A stretch of 64,000 nucleotides of DNA from Halobacillus litoralis (lineage in GTDB: Bacteria; Bacillota; Bacilli; Bacillales; Halobacillaceae). The notes below the pieces were generated by a model. That model made no database searches. It was not told where the DNA came from and saw only the letters and a program-made list of their open reading frames with translations. Below are positions 26,669-35,733 of the stretch, piece by piece. Position 1 is the stretch's first letter, and each line of letters begins with the position of its first letter. A program made the translations under genes and the position numbers. The stretch lies in contig NZ_WMEW01000010.1 of the NCBI RefSeq assembly GCF_009856355.1, forward strand, positions 79,265-143,264, given 5' to 3'.

Positions 26669-26897
26669 GAACGCTCCTCGTGCCGACGTTAGAGTATATA
26701 GGAGAGACTGTGCACGAAGCAGGTTCGCAGATTCGAAAGACCGGCATGGGCTGCGCTATGGCCGCTTGCGTGGAAAAGAAAAAGGAAAGCACAGGCGCTG
26801 ATGACGGCTGCCTGCCGGAATATGAAAAAGACTGCCCTCCATCCATCAAGGATGAGCTGGGTGAAGAAGAGTCTTTTTCAATTTGAAAGAATCCCCA

Positions 26898-27013
26898 AGG
26901 AGCGGTGCCCCTTCCACTCCGGCGGAAGAACGAGTGGGCCGAGATCGCCGAGCGTGGGTTTGGCGAGGAAGCTCGGGCGCTCGTCCGCGGAAAGGGAAGG
27001 GGCTTACGCTCCT
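26898..27013. repeat. 116-bp imperfect palindrome before the sspI terminator
   Basis: AGGAGCG (26898-26904) and GCCCCTTCC (26907-26915) pair with GGAAGGGGC (26995-27003) and CGCTCCT (27007-27013). Inner ACGAG/CTCGT, CCGAG/CTCGG and TCGCC/GGCGA pairs continue the stem. With the element at 26568-26668 it fills most of the gap. It resembles a dispersed palindromic intergenic element, but copy number cannot be judged from one window. Confidence 0.55.
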
Positions 27014-27030
27014 GGTGGTAAGAAAGAGAA

Positions 27031-27072
27031 AAGCTTGTAGAGAACCAGGGGTTTCTCTACAAGCTTTTTTTT
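27031..27072. terminator. Strong terminator at the end of sspI, possibly bidirectional
   Basis: AAGCTTGTAGAGAA (27031-27044) and TTCTCTACAAGCTT (27053-27066) form a perfect 14-bp stem. T residues follow on the plus strand and a short A-run precedes, so it can end sspI on the minus strand. Confidence 0.85.
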
Positions 27073-27077
27073 CACTC

Positions 27078-27293
27078 TTATTTCTGTTGTTTTAAGCTCT
27101 GTTCCAATGTATCAAGAATTTCCTGGCGTTCCTGTTCATCGGATTCTTTCCACAGCATTTCAAAGAATACACCGAGACCTGGAAGCATTTTTTCCTCACC
27201 CTTCTGCAGGGCATCATCAATAGTGGCTTCGAGCTGTTCGGCATTATGATTGCTGACGTTGGACAGAATCGCTGCACGCAGATTTAAATTCAT
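27078..27293 (-). CDS. sspI: Small acid-soluble spore protein SspI
   Basis: A 71-residue minor SASP found in the spore core, matching the SspI family (start [25 protein letters not shown], then [14 protein letters not shown]). It is made late in the forespore. SspI is not an alpha/beta-type SASP and its precise role is unknown. A strong SD (AAAGGAGG) precedes the start at 27293. It is divergent from ysgA as in B. subtilis. I could not identify a convincing sigma-G promoter. Confidence 0.93.
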   Translation of the reverse strand: MNLNLRAAILSNVSNHNAEQLEATIDDALQKGEEKMLPGLGVFFEMLWKESDEQERQEILDTLEQSLKQQK

Positions 27294-27341
27294 CGCCGCG
27301 TCCTCCTTTGTAATAGGTTTCGAAAATTATTCATGATTAGT

Positions 27342-27371
27342 TTGACCAACCGTGGTGCGGCTATGTATGAT
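27342..27371 (+). promoter_or_regulatory. Putative sigma-A promoter of ysgA
   Basis: TTGACC (27342-27347), 18-base spacer, TATGAT (27366-27371), 33 bases before the ysgA start. Confidence 0.6.
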
Positions 27372-27404
27372 GAATGAGAAATAAACAGGAAAAGAGGGAC
27401 GACA

Positions 27405-28139
27405 ATGCTCACTTCCTTACAAAACGCAAAAGTGAAGAATTGGAAGAAACTACATAAACGAAAGTATAGAAATCAAACAGGTACGTTTCTTGTCGAAGGG
27501 TTTCATCTCGTGGAAGAGGTGATGAAAAGCGGGTGGACCGTCAAAGAACTGATTGTCCGTGAGGAAACGGAAGTCACCCTTCCGGATGATATTCCTTATA
27601 CCATCGTCAGCCGGGACGTGTTTGCGGCCGTCGCTGAGACGGAAACGCCTCAGGGGATTGCGGCTGTTGTCGCTAAAGAAGATTATACCTTTACGCCGGG
27701 AAGCCTTACTCTGATGCTCGATGCTGTACAGGATCCGGGGAATATCGGGACACTGATCCGGACAGCAGACGCCGCCGGCTTTGATCAAGTCATTGTCGGC
27801 ACTGGTTCTGTGGATATTTTCAATGATAAAGTGATCCGTGCTTCTCAAGGCTCCCTGTTTCATTTACCGGTCCTGACAGGAGACCTTACGGATTATGTGG
27901 GCGGATTGAAGGACCAGGGCGTGGAAATCTGGGCCTCTACATTGGAGAACGCCGCCTCTTACAAGGACCTTCCGATTCCTGAGAAAGCTGCGTTAGTGGT
28001 TGGAAATGAAGGCAGCGGCATCTCTGAAGAACTTGTCGAGGCGGCGGATCAGCAGGTGTATATTCCGATATATGGACAGGCGGAGTCGCTGAATGCTGCC
28101 ATTGCGGGTGCTGTTCTTATGTATCATTTGAAAAGCTGA
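27405..28139 (+). CDS. ysgA: TrmH/SpoU-family rRNA methyltransferase
   Basis: A 244-residue SAM-dependent RNA 2'-O-methyltransferase. The N-terminal substrate-binding domain (KNWKKLHKRKYRNQTGTFLVEG) is followed by a SPOUT catalytic domain. That domain carries the three SpoU motifs: DAVQDPGNIGTLIRTADAAGF, ALVVGNEGSGIS and IPIYGQAESLNAAIAGAVLMY. The target nucleotide is not known. GGGACGAC upstream of ATG 27405 is a modest SD. Location between sspI and pheS agrees with B. subtilis ysgA. Confidence 0.92.
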   Translation: MLTSLQNAKVKNWKKLHKRKYRNQTGTFLVEGFHLVEEVMKSGWTVKELIVREETEVTLPDDIPYTIVSRDVFAAVAETETPQGIAAVVAKEDYTFTPGSLTLMLDAVQDPGNIGTLIRTADAAGFDQVIVGTGSVDIFNDKVIRASQGSLFHLPVLTGDLTDYVGGLKDQGVEIWASTLENAASYKDLPIPEKAALVVGNEGSGISEELVEAADQQVYIPIYGQAESLNAAIAGAVLMYHLKS

Positions 28140-28141
28140 GG

Positions 28142-28170
28142 TTGCATCCAGCAGCAACTTTGACTATAAT
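28142..28170 (+). promoter_or_regulatory. Sigma-A promoter of pheST
   Basis: TTGCAT (28142-28147), 17 bases, TATAAT (28165-28170), starting just after the ysgA stop and leading into the T-box. Confidence 0.78.
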
Positions 28171-28179
28171 AAATGCAGT

Positions 28180-28437
28180 TCTAATAATTACATCGATCAA
28201 TAGCTGAGATAGAGCAAAGTAAATGAATGGGAATCGTTTCAGGGAGGAAGCACCATAGACTGGGAGTGCTGCCATCGTGACATTCGTTGAAATTTCACTC
28301 TGGAGCTGGCCGTTTCGGCCCGGATGAACGTCCGTTATTTCTTACAAGTGGGCACCACAGGTGTCAACAAGGGTGGTACCGCGAAACAAACCATACAAGT
28401 CTCGTCCCTTTTTACAGGGAGGGGGCTTTTTTTATTT
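28180..28437 (+). ncRNA. T-box leader controlling pheST
   Basis: The invariant AAGGGTGGTACCGCG lies at 28369-28383. The terminator that competes with it pairs AAGTCTCGTCCCT (about 28397-28409) with AGGGAGGGGGCTT, followed by seven T residues. The upstream part forms stem I with GGAAGCACCATAGACTGGGAGTGCTGCC. A TTC phenylalanine specifier is expected, but its exact position was not established. It should sense uncharged tRNA-Phe. Confidence 0.92.
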
Positions 28438-28458
28438 TCATTAAAGGAGGAATTACTG

Positions 28459-29493
28459 ATGAAGGAACGTTTAGAGCAGCTGAAGCAGGAAGCGCTGCAG
28501 AAAGTGGAAACCGCTGATTCCATTCAGGGATTGAAAGACATTCGTGTCGAGTACCTTGGAAAGAAAGGTCCGATTACGGAAGTACTGCGGGGCATGGGTA
28601 AATTGTCGAAGGAAGAGCGCCCGGTCATCGGACAGCTCGCCAACGACGTGCGCGAGAACATTGCAGATGCGATCGAAGCTAAACAGACAGGCCTTGAGGA
28701 CGAGGCTCTTGAAAAGCAGCTGGAAGAGGAAAGCATTGATGTAACCCTTCCCGCCCGTCCAGTCAAAGTAGGCGGCCCGCACCTGTTGACGAGTATTGTT
28801 GAAGAAATTGAAGACCTATTCATCGGGATGGGTTTTGAAATCAAGGAAGGGCCTGAAGTGGAAACCGATTATTACAACTTCGAGGCGTTGAATCTGCCGA
28901 AAGGCCATCCGGCCCGCGACATGCAGGATTCCTTCTACGTTACAGAAGAATTGTTGATGCGTACCCACACCTCTCCTGTACAGGCAAGAACCATGGGTGC
29001 TAGAAACGGCGCGGAGCCTGTGAAAATGATCTGTCCTGGTAAAGTATACCGCCGCGATACCGACGATGCTACTCACTCTCACCAGTTCACCCAGATTGAA
29101 GGTCTGCTTGTTGATAAGCATGTCCGTATGAGTGACTTGAAAGGGGTATTGAATGCATTCGCGAAGCAGATGTTCGGTGCCGAACGAGAAATCCGCCTTC
29201 GTCCGAGCTTCTTCCCGTTCACAGAGCCATCGGTCGAAATGGACATTTCCTGTAAAGTCTGCGGAGGTAAAGGCTGCTCTGTCTGTAAGGGGACGGGCTG
29301 GATCGAAATCCTTGGCGGAGGCATGGTCCACCCGAACGTATTGGAAATGGCCGGCTATGATTCCAGCGAATACTCCGGCTTTGCTTTCGGAATGGGACCT
29401 GAACGGATTGCCATGCTGAAATACGGGGTCGACGATATCCGTCACTTCTATACAAACGATATCCGGTTCTTGGAACAGTATCATAAAGCTTAA
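28459..29493 (+). CDS. pheS: Phenylalanyl-tRNA synthetase alpha subunit
   Basis: Catalytic subunit of the alpha2-beta2 synthetase, 344 residues. It has an N-terminal coiled coil (about 1-85) that contacts tRNA-Phe, then the class II catalytic core with [33 protein letters not shown] and [18 protein letters not shown] motif regions (here [17 protein letters not shown]). The C-terminal motif 3 is [16 protein letters not shown] 28459 with AAAGGAGG is the start; the open frame upstream belongs to the T-box region. pheT follows after 15 bases. Confidence 0.97.
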   Translation: MKERLEQLKQEALQKVETADSIQGLKDIRVEYLGKKGPITEVLRGMGKLSKEERPVIGQLANDVRENIADAIEAKQTGLEDEALEKQLEEESIDVTLPARPVKVGGPHLLTSIVEEIEDLFIGMGFEIKEGPEVETDYYNFEALNLPKGHPARDMQDSFYVTEELLMRTHTSPVQARTMGARNGAEPVKMICPGKVYRRDTDDATHSHQFTQIEGLLVDKHVRMSDLKGVLNAFAKQMFGAEREIRLRPSFFPFTEPSVEMDISCKVCGGKGCSVCKGTGWIEILGGGMVHPNVLEMAGYDSSEYSGFAFGMGPERIAMLKYGVDDIRHFYTNDIRFLEQYHKA

Positions 29494-29508
29494 GGGAGGA
29501 ATGGAAAA

Positions 29509-31935
29509 ATGCTTGTATCTTTAAACTGGCTGAACGATTATATTGATGTCAGCGCCTACTCTCCGGAGGAACTGGCTGAAATCATTACAAAAACGGGGAT
29601 TGAAGTAGAAAGCGTAGAGCCTGTAGCCGAAGGGGTTACAGGAGTCGTCGTCGGACATGTGACATCCTGTGTGCAGCATCCGAATGCGGATAAACTGAAT
29701 CTCTGTCAGGTCGACGTCGGCGAAGAGACGCTTCAGATCGTATGTGGAGCACCCAACGTCGCCGAAGGTCAGAAAGTCGCGGTTGCTGTACCGGGAGCCG
29801 TTCTTCCGGGAAACTTCAAAATCAAGAAAACGAAGCTTCGCGGGGAAGCGTCCAACGGAATGATCTGCTCGCTTCAAGAACTTGGTGTGGATGAAAAGGA
29901 TGTACCTAAGGAATATGCGGAAGGGATTTTCGTGTTTCCTGAGGATACAGAAATCGGAGCGGACGCTGTTTCTGAATTGAACCTTGATGATTTGATCATT
30001 GAGCTTGGCCTGACACCGAACCGTTCTGATGCGATGAGCATGGCGGGGGTCGCGTATGAAGTGGCTGCTGCGATTGACGGCACGTACACGCTGGCTGAAG
30101 AAAATGTTGAAACCATTGATGAGAAAGCGGAAGATATGCTGACGGTTCAAGTGGATGATCCGGACGCCAATCCATATTACGGTGCTTTTGTCATCAAGGA
30201 TGTTCAGGTCGGCCCATCTCCGTTATGGATGCGCAACCGTCTGACAGCCGCTGGAATCCGCCCGATCAATAATGTTGTGGATATTACCAACTACGTGTTA
30301 ATGGAGTACGGCCAGCCGCTTCACGCATTTGACTATGACCGCTTCGGTTCTCAAACCATTCTTACCCGTCGTGCAGAAGATGGAGAGAAAATCGTTACCC
30401 TCGATGACCAGGAACGCACATTGAACAGCCAACACCTGGTCATTACCAATGGTGAAAAACCGCATGCCATTGCCGGCGTCATGGGTGGAGCGGAATCGGA
30501 AGTTCAGGAAGATACGACGACCATCATCCTTGAAGCGGCTTATTTTGCTCCTTCTGTCGTCCGTGAAGCATCCAAGGATCACGGCCTGCGCAGTGAATCC
30601 AGCTCCCGTTTTGAAAAAGGGGTGGACCCGAACCGTGTAGAACGCGCTGGAAAACGTGCCTGTGAGCTTCTTCAGAAGTATGCCGGCGGCCGGGTACTGG
30701 AAGGGAATGCTTCTTTCGACCAGCTGGACCGCTCTGAAAAGCAGGTAACCGTACGTACGAGCGTGATCAATGATCGTCTGGGGACAGAGATTTCCAATGA
30801 GGAAATGGCGGATATTTTCCGTCGTCTGCAGTTTGTATACAGCTTGGACGGCGAACAGTTCGATGTAACCATCCCGACCCGCCGCGGCGATATCACCATT
30901 TTTGAAGATATGCTTGAGGAAGTCGCCCGTATTTATGGCTACGACAACCTGCCGTACACCCTTCCGGAAGGGGAATCCCAAGCCGGCGGTCTCACTGTGA
31001 ACCAACAGTTGAAACGCCGTGTGAAAGCCTATTTCGAGGGAGCAGGTCTTCACGAAACCATTACGTATTCCCTGACTCATAAAGAGAAAGCCGTTATGCT
31101 CGTCAGCCCGGAAGTAGAGGAAGCCGCTGAGAGCCCTGTAGGTCTTGCCATGCCGATGAGTGAGGATCACGCTTATCTGAGATTGAGCATCCTGCCGGAA
31201 TTGCTGGAATCTCTCTCTTATAACGTCGCGCGTCGTCAAGAGAACCTGGCCTATTATGAAGTAGGAACGGTGTTCATCAGTGATGAGCAGGAAGTGACGA
31301 AACAGCCGTCTGAAATGCTGCGTGCCTCAGGAGCCCTCACAGGTGACTGGACGTCCCATCTGTGGCAGCAGGAGAAAAAAGCGGTCGACTTCTTTGTTGT
31401 TAAAGGTATTGTCGAAGGCCTGGGAGACCAGCTTGGACTTTCCTTCACGTACGAAAAAGCGAAACTGCCATCCATGCACCCGGGTCGTACAGCTGTGATC
31501 CGTCACGAAGGCCGCATCATCGGTTTTGCCGGTCAGGTGCATCCGAAGCTGCAGAAAGAATTCGGTCTAAAGGAAACGTACGTGTTCGATCTCAATCTTG
31601 AGGAATTGTTCCGTTCTTATGAAAAAGAAGAAACGTTCCGCGTGATTCCGAGACATCCGTCTGTTTCAAGGGATATTGCACTTGTGGTGGACGAGGACGT
31701 ATCAGCAGGTGCGATTGAAGCCACGATCTCTGAAGCAGGGGCGCCGCTTGTGAAGGATGTTCAAGTGTTTGACGTGTATCAGGGAGAGCACTTGGAAGCC
31801 GGGAAAAAGTCTCTCGCTTTCCGTCTCCTTTACCTTGATCCGCTTCGTACACTGAAGGATCAGGAAGTAGAAGAAGCTCACGAACAGATTTTAACCGCTG
31901 TTAAGGACAAGCACGAAGCAGAACTTCGTGGATAA
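29509..31935 (+). CDS. pheT: Phenylalanyl-tRNA synthetase beta subunit
   Basis: The 808-residue beta subunit, which binds tRNA-Phe and edits mischarged Tyr-tRNA. Domains in order are an EMAP-II-like tRNA-binding OB domain (about 40-155; QHPNADKLNLCQVDVG), the B3/B4 editing domain (about 210-385), the B5 domain (about 405-475), a catalytic-like core, and a C-terminal FDX-ACB domain (about 715-808; RHPSVSRDIALVVDED). GGGAGGAA precedes ATG 29509. The length is standard and no damage is visible. Confidence 0.97.
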   Translation: MLVSLNWLNDYIDVSAYSPEELAEIITKTGIEVESVEPVAEGVTGVVVGHVTSCVQHPNADKLNLCQVDVGEETLQIVCGAPNVAEGQKVAVAVPGAVLPGNFKIKKTKLRGEASNGMICSLQELGVDEKDVPKEYAEGIFVFPEDTEIGADAVSELNLDDLIIELGLTPNRSDAMSMAGVAYEVAAAIDGTYTLAEENVETIDEKAEDMLTVQVDDPDANPYYGAFVIKDVQVGPSPLWMRNRLTAAGIRPINNVVDITNYVLMEYGQPLHAFDYDRFGSQTILTRRAEDGEKIVTLDDQERTLNSQHLVITNGEKPHAIAGVMGGAESEVQEDTTTIILEAAYFAPSVVREASKDHGLRSESSSRFEKGVDPNRVERAGKRACELLQKYAGGRVLEGNASFDQLDRSEKQVTVRTSVINDRLGTEISNEEMADIFRRLQFVYSLDGEQFDVTIPTRRGDITIFEDMLEEVARIYGYDNLPYTLPEGESQAGGLTVNQQLKRRVKAYFEGAGLHETITYSLTHKEKAVMLVSPEVEEAAESPVGLAMPMSEDHAYLRLSILPELLESLSYNVARRQENLAYYEVGTVFISDEQEVTKQPSEMLRASGALTGDWTSHLWQQEKKAVDFFVVKGIVEGLGDQLGLSFTYEKAKLPSMHPGRTAVIRHEGRIIGFAGQVHPKLQKEFGLKETYVFDLNLEELFRSYEKEETFRVIPRHPSVSRDIALVVDEDVSAGAIEATISEAGAPLVKDVQVFDVYQGEHLEAGKKSLAFRLLYLDPLRTLKDQEVEEAHEQILTAVKDKHEAELRG

Positions 31936-31940
31936 TACAG

Positions 31941-31973
31941 AACCCCCGCCGGGAAATCCAGGCGGGGGTTTTC
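31941..31973. terminator. Terminator between pheT and rnhC
   Basis: AACCCCCGCC (31941-31950) and GGCGGGGGTT (31961-31970) form a perfect 10-bp stem, extended by ACAGAA/TTCTGT. It serves pheT and possibly the convergent rnhC. Confidence 0.88.
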
Positions 31974-31977
31974 TGTG

Positions 31978-32910
31978 TCATCGTACCAGCTTTTTCGCTT
32001 TTTCCGTATTGGCGAAATGAACCTTGGCCAGTTCATCGAGCTTGTCTTCCCCGTATGCCTCAATCACAGCGGCGGCGGCTTTATCCACTTTGCCGGATGC
32101 ACCTTTCGGGATCGGCAGACCGGTATCAAATTCAAGGGTATCCATAGCTTTGACGAATGCGGAGCGCGCGATGATCGATCCAGCTGCTACGGCAATGGAA
32201 TAGCTTTCCGCTTTCGTCATGAAGTAGACGTCTTTCTGAAGCTGCTGTTTTTCAGACCGCAGATGCTTCTGATAGACATCAGGCTGGGAAAACTGGTCAA
32301 TCAAAATCCCTTCCGGTTTATCCGGAGCGATCTTTTCCAACAGCCGGTTGATCGCCTGATGGTGAAGAATCGTTTTCATTTTCCCCTGACTCCATCCTTT
32401 TTTCTGCAGCTGGTTGTATTTTTTGTTGGGCAGGCGGAGGAGGCTGTAAGGAATCTTCAAGGCAATCAGGTCCTTGGCCAGGTCAGTAATTTGTGCATCT
32501 GACAGGTTTTTGGAATCTTTGACACCGATGGCCTTCAGCTGTGGAATCTGCTCCGCTGTTACATAAGCGGCAGCGACGGTGATGGGGCCGAAGTAATCCC
32601 CGGTCCCTGCTTCATCTGAACCGATATGAGAGCTGGTAAACAGGCTTTCTGACGGATGATAGCGGTGGTGGGAGGAACTCTTTTTCTTCTGACCGGACGT
32701 AGAAGAGCCCGTCCCCCATTTGCCTGATTCTTCTTCAGGATTCTTCCCTTGGAAGAGGACTTTCCCGGAGCGGTAGGCGGTGATGGTGCACGCCCCTGTT
32801 TTTGCAGCAAATAACGCACTGGAAGGGACGTTCGGCTTACTCTGGGATGCGTAATAGGTTTTCATTTTCTGTAAGGTAGAGGCGGGTAGTGTTAAGACAA
32901 CTTGAGGCAT
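31978..32910 (-). CDS. rnhC: Ribonuclease HIII
   Basis: Degrades RNA in RNA-DNA hybrids. The 310-residue protein has an N-terminal TBP-like substrate-binding domain (about 1-85) and a type 2 RNase H catalytic domain with GSDEAGTGDYFGPI (first Asp and Glu), GVKDSKNLSD and an Asp in GILIDQFSQPDVY. The start at 32910 gives MPQVVLTLP with AGAAAGGA upstream; a longer frame to 32979 has no support. It is divergent from zapA and convergent with pheT, as in B. subtilis. Confidence 0.95.
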   Translation of the reverse strand: MPQVVLTLPASTLQKMKTYYASQSKPNVPSSALFAAKTGACTITAYRSGKVLFQGKNPEEESGKWGTGSSTSGQKKKSSSHHRYHPSESLFTSSHIGSDEAGTGDYFGPITVAAAYVTAEQIPQLKAIGVKDSKNLSDAQITDLAKDLIALKIPYSLLRLPNKKYNQLQKKGWSQGKMKTILHHQAINRLLEKIAPDKPEGILIDQFSQPDVYQKHLRSEKQQLQKDVYFMTKAESYSIAVAAGSIIARSAFVKAMDTLEFDTGLPIPKGASGKVDKAAAAVIEAYGEDKLDELAKVHFANTEKAKKLVR

Positions 32911-33067
32911 AATTCGATCCTTTCTTTCGTACCAAAATAATAACCACAGTATAGCAGAACGGCGTAAAAATGAGAACATTTGCGAAAAACATCCATATTG
33001 GTTTCCTAAAGGAGAATAGTCATGTTAATATTAACTTTAGGATTGAGAGAAACTAGGGGGTATGAAT

Positions 33068-33355
33068 GTGTCGCAGTCAGACCAAGAGAAAAAAAGAATC
33101 ACCGTGGAGATCAATAAACGATCTTACACGATAGTTGGTCATGAAGAGCCTCATCATATCCGTATGGTATCGAGTCTGGTGGATCAGAAAATGCGTGAAA
33201 TCCATGAAGCGAACCCTAGCCTGGATACCTCAATGCTCGCTGTATTGACCGCTGTAAATACGATGAATGAATACATTAAATTAAAAGACGAATGTGCGGA
33301 GCTTATGAACTATATTGAAAAGCTAGAGAAAGAGGACGACAGAGAAAATGATTGA
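33068..33355 (+). CDS. zapA: Cell division protein ZapA
   Basis: FtsZ-ring-stabilising protein of 95 residues. It has the ZapA beta-sheet head (RITVEINKRSYTIVG) followed by the conserved VDQKMREI and DTSMLAVLTAVNTMNEYIKLKDE helices leading into a coiled coil. GTG 33068 is preferred, because AGGGGG (33056-33060) is then about seven bases away; ATG 33062 sits directly against it. It overlaps the downstream cvpA-like gene by eight bases, implying translational coupling. Confidence 0.9.
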   Translation: MSQSDQEKKRITVEINKRSYTIVGHEEPHHIRMVSSLVDQKMREIHEANPSLDTSMLAVLTAVNTMNEYIKLKDECAELMNYIEKLEKEDDREND

Positions 33356-33890
33356 TTTACTGCTATTGTTTCTTTTGTTTATCGGAGTACTTACAGGGTT
33401 GAAGAGAGGATTCATCCTTCAGCTCTTTCACCTTATCGGCTTTATCGTTGCTTTTGTGGCAGCTGTCATTTACTATGACGATCTTTCCCCGAAGCTTACG
33501 CTGTGGGTTCCCTACCCCGAACTGCCGGCGGACGCCTCATGGGCTGTATTTCTTGATAACCTTCCGTTGGAGCAGGCCTTTTATAACGCTGTAGCCTTCG
33601 CTATATTGTTTTTCGGTGTGAAAATCGTGCTTCATATTATAGCCTCCATGCTGGATTTTGTTTCGGAGCTGCCGATTTTGAATTCATTGAATACCCTTCT
33701 GGGTGGCATACTAGGCTTCGTCGAGAACTATGTCATTTTATTTGTCGTGTTGTACATAGCCGCGCTGGTACCTGTAGCCGGGGTGCAGAGTGCGTTGGAC
33801 GGATCCCTGTTAGCCCAGCTGATCATTGAACATACGCCGGTGCTTTCCAACCAACTGGAAAATCTGTGGATTGAACACGTAGCGGGCTGA
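33348..33890 (+). CDS. yshB: CvpA-family membrane protein
   Basis: A 180-residue membrane protein with four predicted TM helices (about 2-35, 75-100, 110-140 and a short one near 65). It has the CvpA-type N-terminus MIDLLLLFLLFIGVLTGLKRGFI, and LNTLLGGILGFVENYVILFVV in the third helix. CvpA proteins are linked to colicin V production in E. coli, but the function in Bacillus is unknown. The ATG overlaps the end of zapA. The zapA-cvpA-polX-mutS2 order is conserved in Bacilli. Confidence 0.87.
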   Translation: MIDLLLLFLLFIGVLTGLKRGFILQLFHLIGFIVAFVAAVIYYDDLSPKLTLWVPYPELPADASWAVFLDNLPLEQAFYNAVAFAILFFGVKIVLHIIASMLDFVSELPILNSLNTLLGGILGFVENYVILFVVLYIAALVPVAGVQSALDGSLLAQLIIEHTPVLSNQLENLWIEHVAG

Positions 33891-33918
33891 GCAGGTACGA
33901 TTTAGGAATGAAGGTTGA

Positions 33919-33949
33919 GCCGCTGTGATAGTAATCATAGCGGCTTTTT
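33919..33949 (+). terminator. Intrinsic terminator after the cvpA-like gene
   Basis: GCCGCT (33919-33924) and AGCGGC (33939-33944), extended by GTGAT/ATCAT with a small loop, followed by TTTTT. polX begins 44 bases further on. Confidence 0.8.
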
Positions 33950-33992
33950 CATGAGCATCTACACCACTCTTTAAAAAAAGGAGATATGAACA

Positions 33993-35711
33993 ATGGCTGT
34001 CGATAAGAAACAGGTCATTCAATTACTGGAACAAATCGCTGTTTATTTGGAATTGAAAGGCGAGAATCCCTTTAAAATATCCGCCTACCGCAAAGCGGCG
34101 CAGGCATTGGAGCGGGATGACCGCTCCCTGAGTGAGATTGATGATTTCAAGAAGATGAATGGAATAGGGAAAGGAACGGCGGCGGTCATTGACGAGTATG
34201 TCGCCAATGAAGAATCTGATACATTAAAGCAGCTGCAGGCGGAAGTTCCTGAAGGACTCGTTCCCCTTTTGGATCTGCCCGGCCTTGGTGGGAAAAAGCT
34301 GGCCAAACTCTACCAAAAGCTTGAGGTGACGGACGCAGAAACGTTGAAGGAAGCGCTGGAGTCCGGAAAAGTGGAGGAACTGGAGGGATTCGGGAAGAAG
34401 TCCGCAGAAAAAATGCTGAAGGCTCTCGAAGACGCCCATTCCCGGCCGGAACGCCTCCCGATTGCCATCATGCTTCCCCTGGCAGAAAAAGTGGAAGCCT
34501 ACTTGGAGCGGGCTGAAACGTTTGACCGTTTTTCCCGCGCAGGAAGCCTGCGGAGAATGAGAGAAACGATCAAGGATCTCGACTTTATTATTGCATCGGA
34601 GAATCCAGCAGCCACAAGGGACGAACTGCTGGCCTACCCGGACGTGAAAGAAGTCGTCGCCTCCGGAGAAACGAAGGTGTCCATCGTTGTCCATGAAGGC
34701 TATGACATCGGCATTGACTTCCGTATCGTTGCCCCTCACGAATTTGCGACAACCCTTCATCATTTCACCGGGTCCAAAGACCACAACGTAGCCATGAGAC
34801 AGCTGGCGAAAGAGCAGGATGAAAAAATCAGCGAGTACGGCATAGAAGACATCCATACGGGTGAAGTGAAAACCTTTGAATCTGAAGAGGCATTCTTCAA
34901 GCATTTCGATCTTCATTTCATCCCACCTGAAGTGCGGGAGAATTATGGAGAGGTGGAGAAGTTCAAGGAACCGATCCATTTTGTCGACCTTCCTGATATA
35001 CGCTCGGATCTTCATATGCACTCAACATGGAGTGACGGCGCCCAGTCCATTAAGGAAATGGCACAAAGAGCCAGGGAAAAAGGTTATGACTACATCGCCA
35101 TCACCGACCACTCCAAGTATTTGAGAGTGGCGAACGGCTTAAATGAAAAACGCCTGCGCGAGCAGCGGAAAGAAATTGACGAAATCAACGAAACGATGGA
35201 GGATTTTTATATATTTGCCGGCATTGAAATGGACATTCTTCCAGACGGAAGTCTGGACTTTGATGATGATTTTCTTCAAGAGATGGACTTCGTCATTGCT
35301 TCCATTCATTCGAGCTTCCAACAGTCCGAGGAGCAGATTATGGAACGGTTGATGAATGCTGTGGAAAACCCGCATGTTCATATGATTGCCCACCCTACGG
35401 GGCGTTTGATCGGCCGCCGCGATGGTTACGCCGTGAACCTGGATCAGTTGATTGAAGGGGCGGCCCGTACAGGTACCATTCTTGAGCTGAATGCCAACCC
35501 CAACCGCCTCGATTTGAACTGGGAGTGGCTCATGAAGGCTCAGGAAGCCGGTGTGAAGGTCGCCATCAATACCGATGCCCACAGTTATGCCATGCTGGAG
35601 CATATGAGAATCGGTGTCGGTACAGCCCGTAAAGGCTGGTTAAGAAAAGATACGGTTGTAAACACATGGACGAAAGAGAAGTTCATGGATCAATGCAGCA
35701 TTCGTAAGTAG
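33993..35711 (+). CDS. polX: DNA polymerase/3'-5' exonuclease PolX
   Basis: Family X repair polymerase of 572 residues. An N-terminal 8-kDa-like helix-hairpin-helix region ([28 protein letters not shown]) is followed by the nucleotidyltransferase core, with [15 protein letters not shown] and a later Asp in IDFRIV. The C-terminal PHP domain (about 335-570) carries metal-binding motifs [38 protein letters not shown] and NTDAHS. Bacillus PolX is known to act in gap-filling and abasic-site repair. AAAAGGAG precedes ATG 33993. mutS2 starts 22 bases after its stop. Confidence 0.96.
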   Translation: MAVDKKQVIQLLEQIAVYLELKGENPFKISAYRKAAQALERDDRSLSEIDDFKKMNGIGKGTAAVIDEYVANEESDTLKQLQAEVPEGLVPLLDLPGLGGKKLAKLYQKLEVTDAETLKEALESGKVEELEGFGKKSAEKMLKALEDAHSRPERLPIAIMLPLAEKVEAYLERAETFDRFSRAGSLRRMRETIKDLDFIIASENPAATRDELLAYPDVKEVVASGETKVSIVVHEGYDIGIDFRIVAPHEFATTLHHFTGSKDHNVAMRQLAKEQDEKISEYGIEDIHTGEVKTFESEEAFFKHFDLHFIPPEVRENYGEVEKFKEPIHFVDLPDIRSDLHMHSTWSDGAQSIKEMAQRAREKGYDYIAITDHSKYLRVANGLNEKRLREQRKEIDEINETMEDFYIFAGIEMDILPDGSLDFDDDFLQEMDFVIASIHSSFQQSEEQIMERLMNAVENPHVHMIAHPTGRLIGRRDGYAVNLDQLIEGAARTGTILELNANPNRLDLNWEWLMKAQEAGVKVAINTDAHSYAMLEHMRIGVGTARKGWLRKDTVVNTWTKEKFMDQCSIRK

Positions 35712-35733
35712 GAATAAAAGGAGTCGGTCAGGC

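Noticed and set aside
26680..26886. 68-codon open frame in the GC-rich gap after ysdC
   Set aside because: It starts with GTG without an SD and lies between two palindromic elements; nothing in the translation is recognisable.
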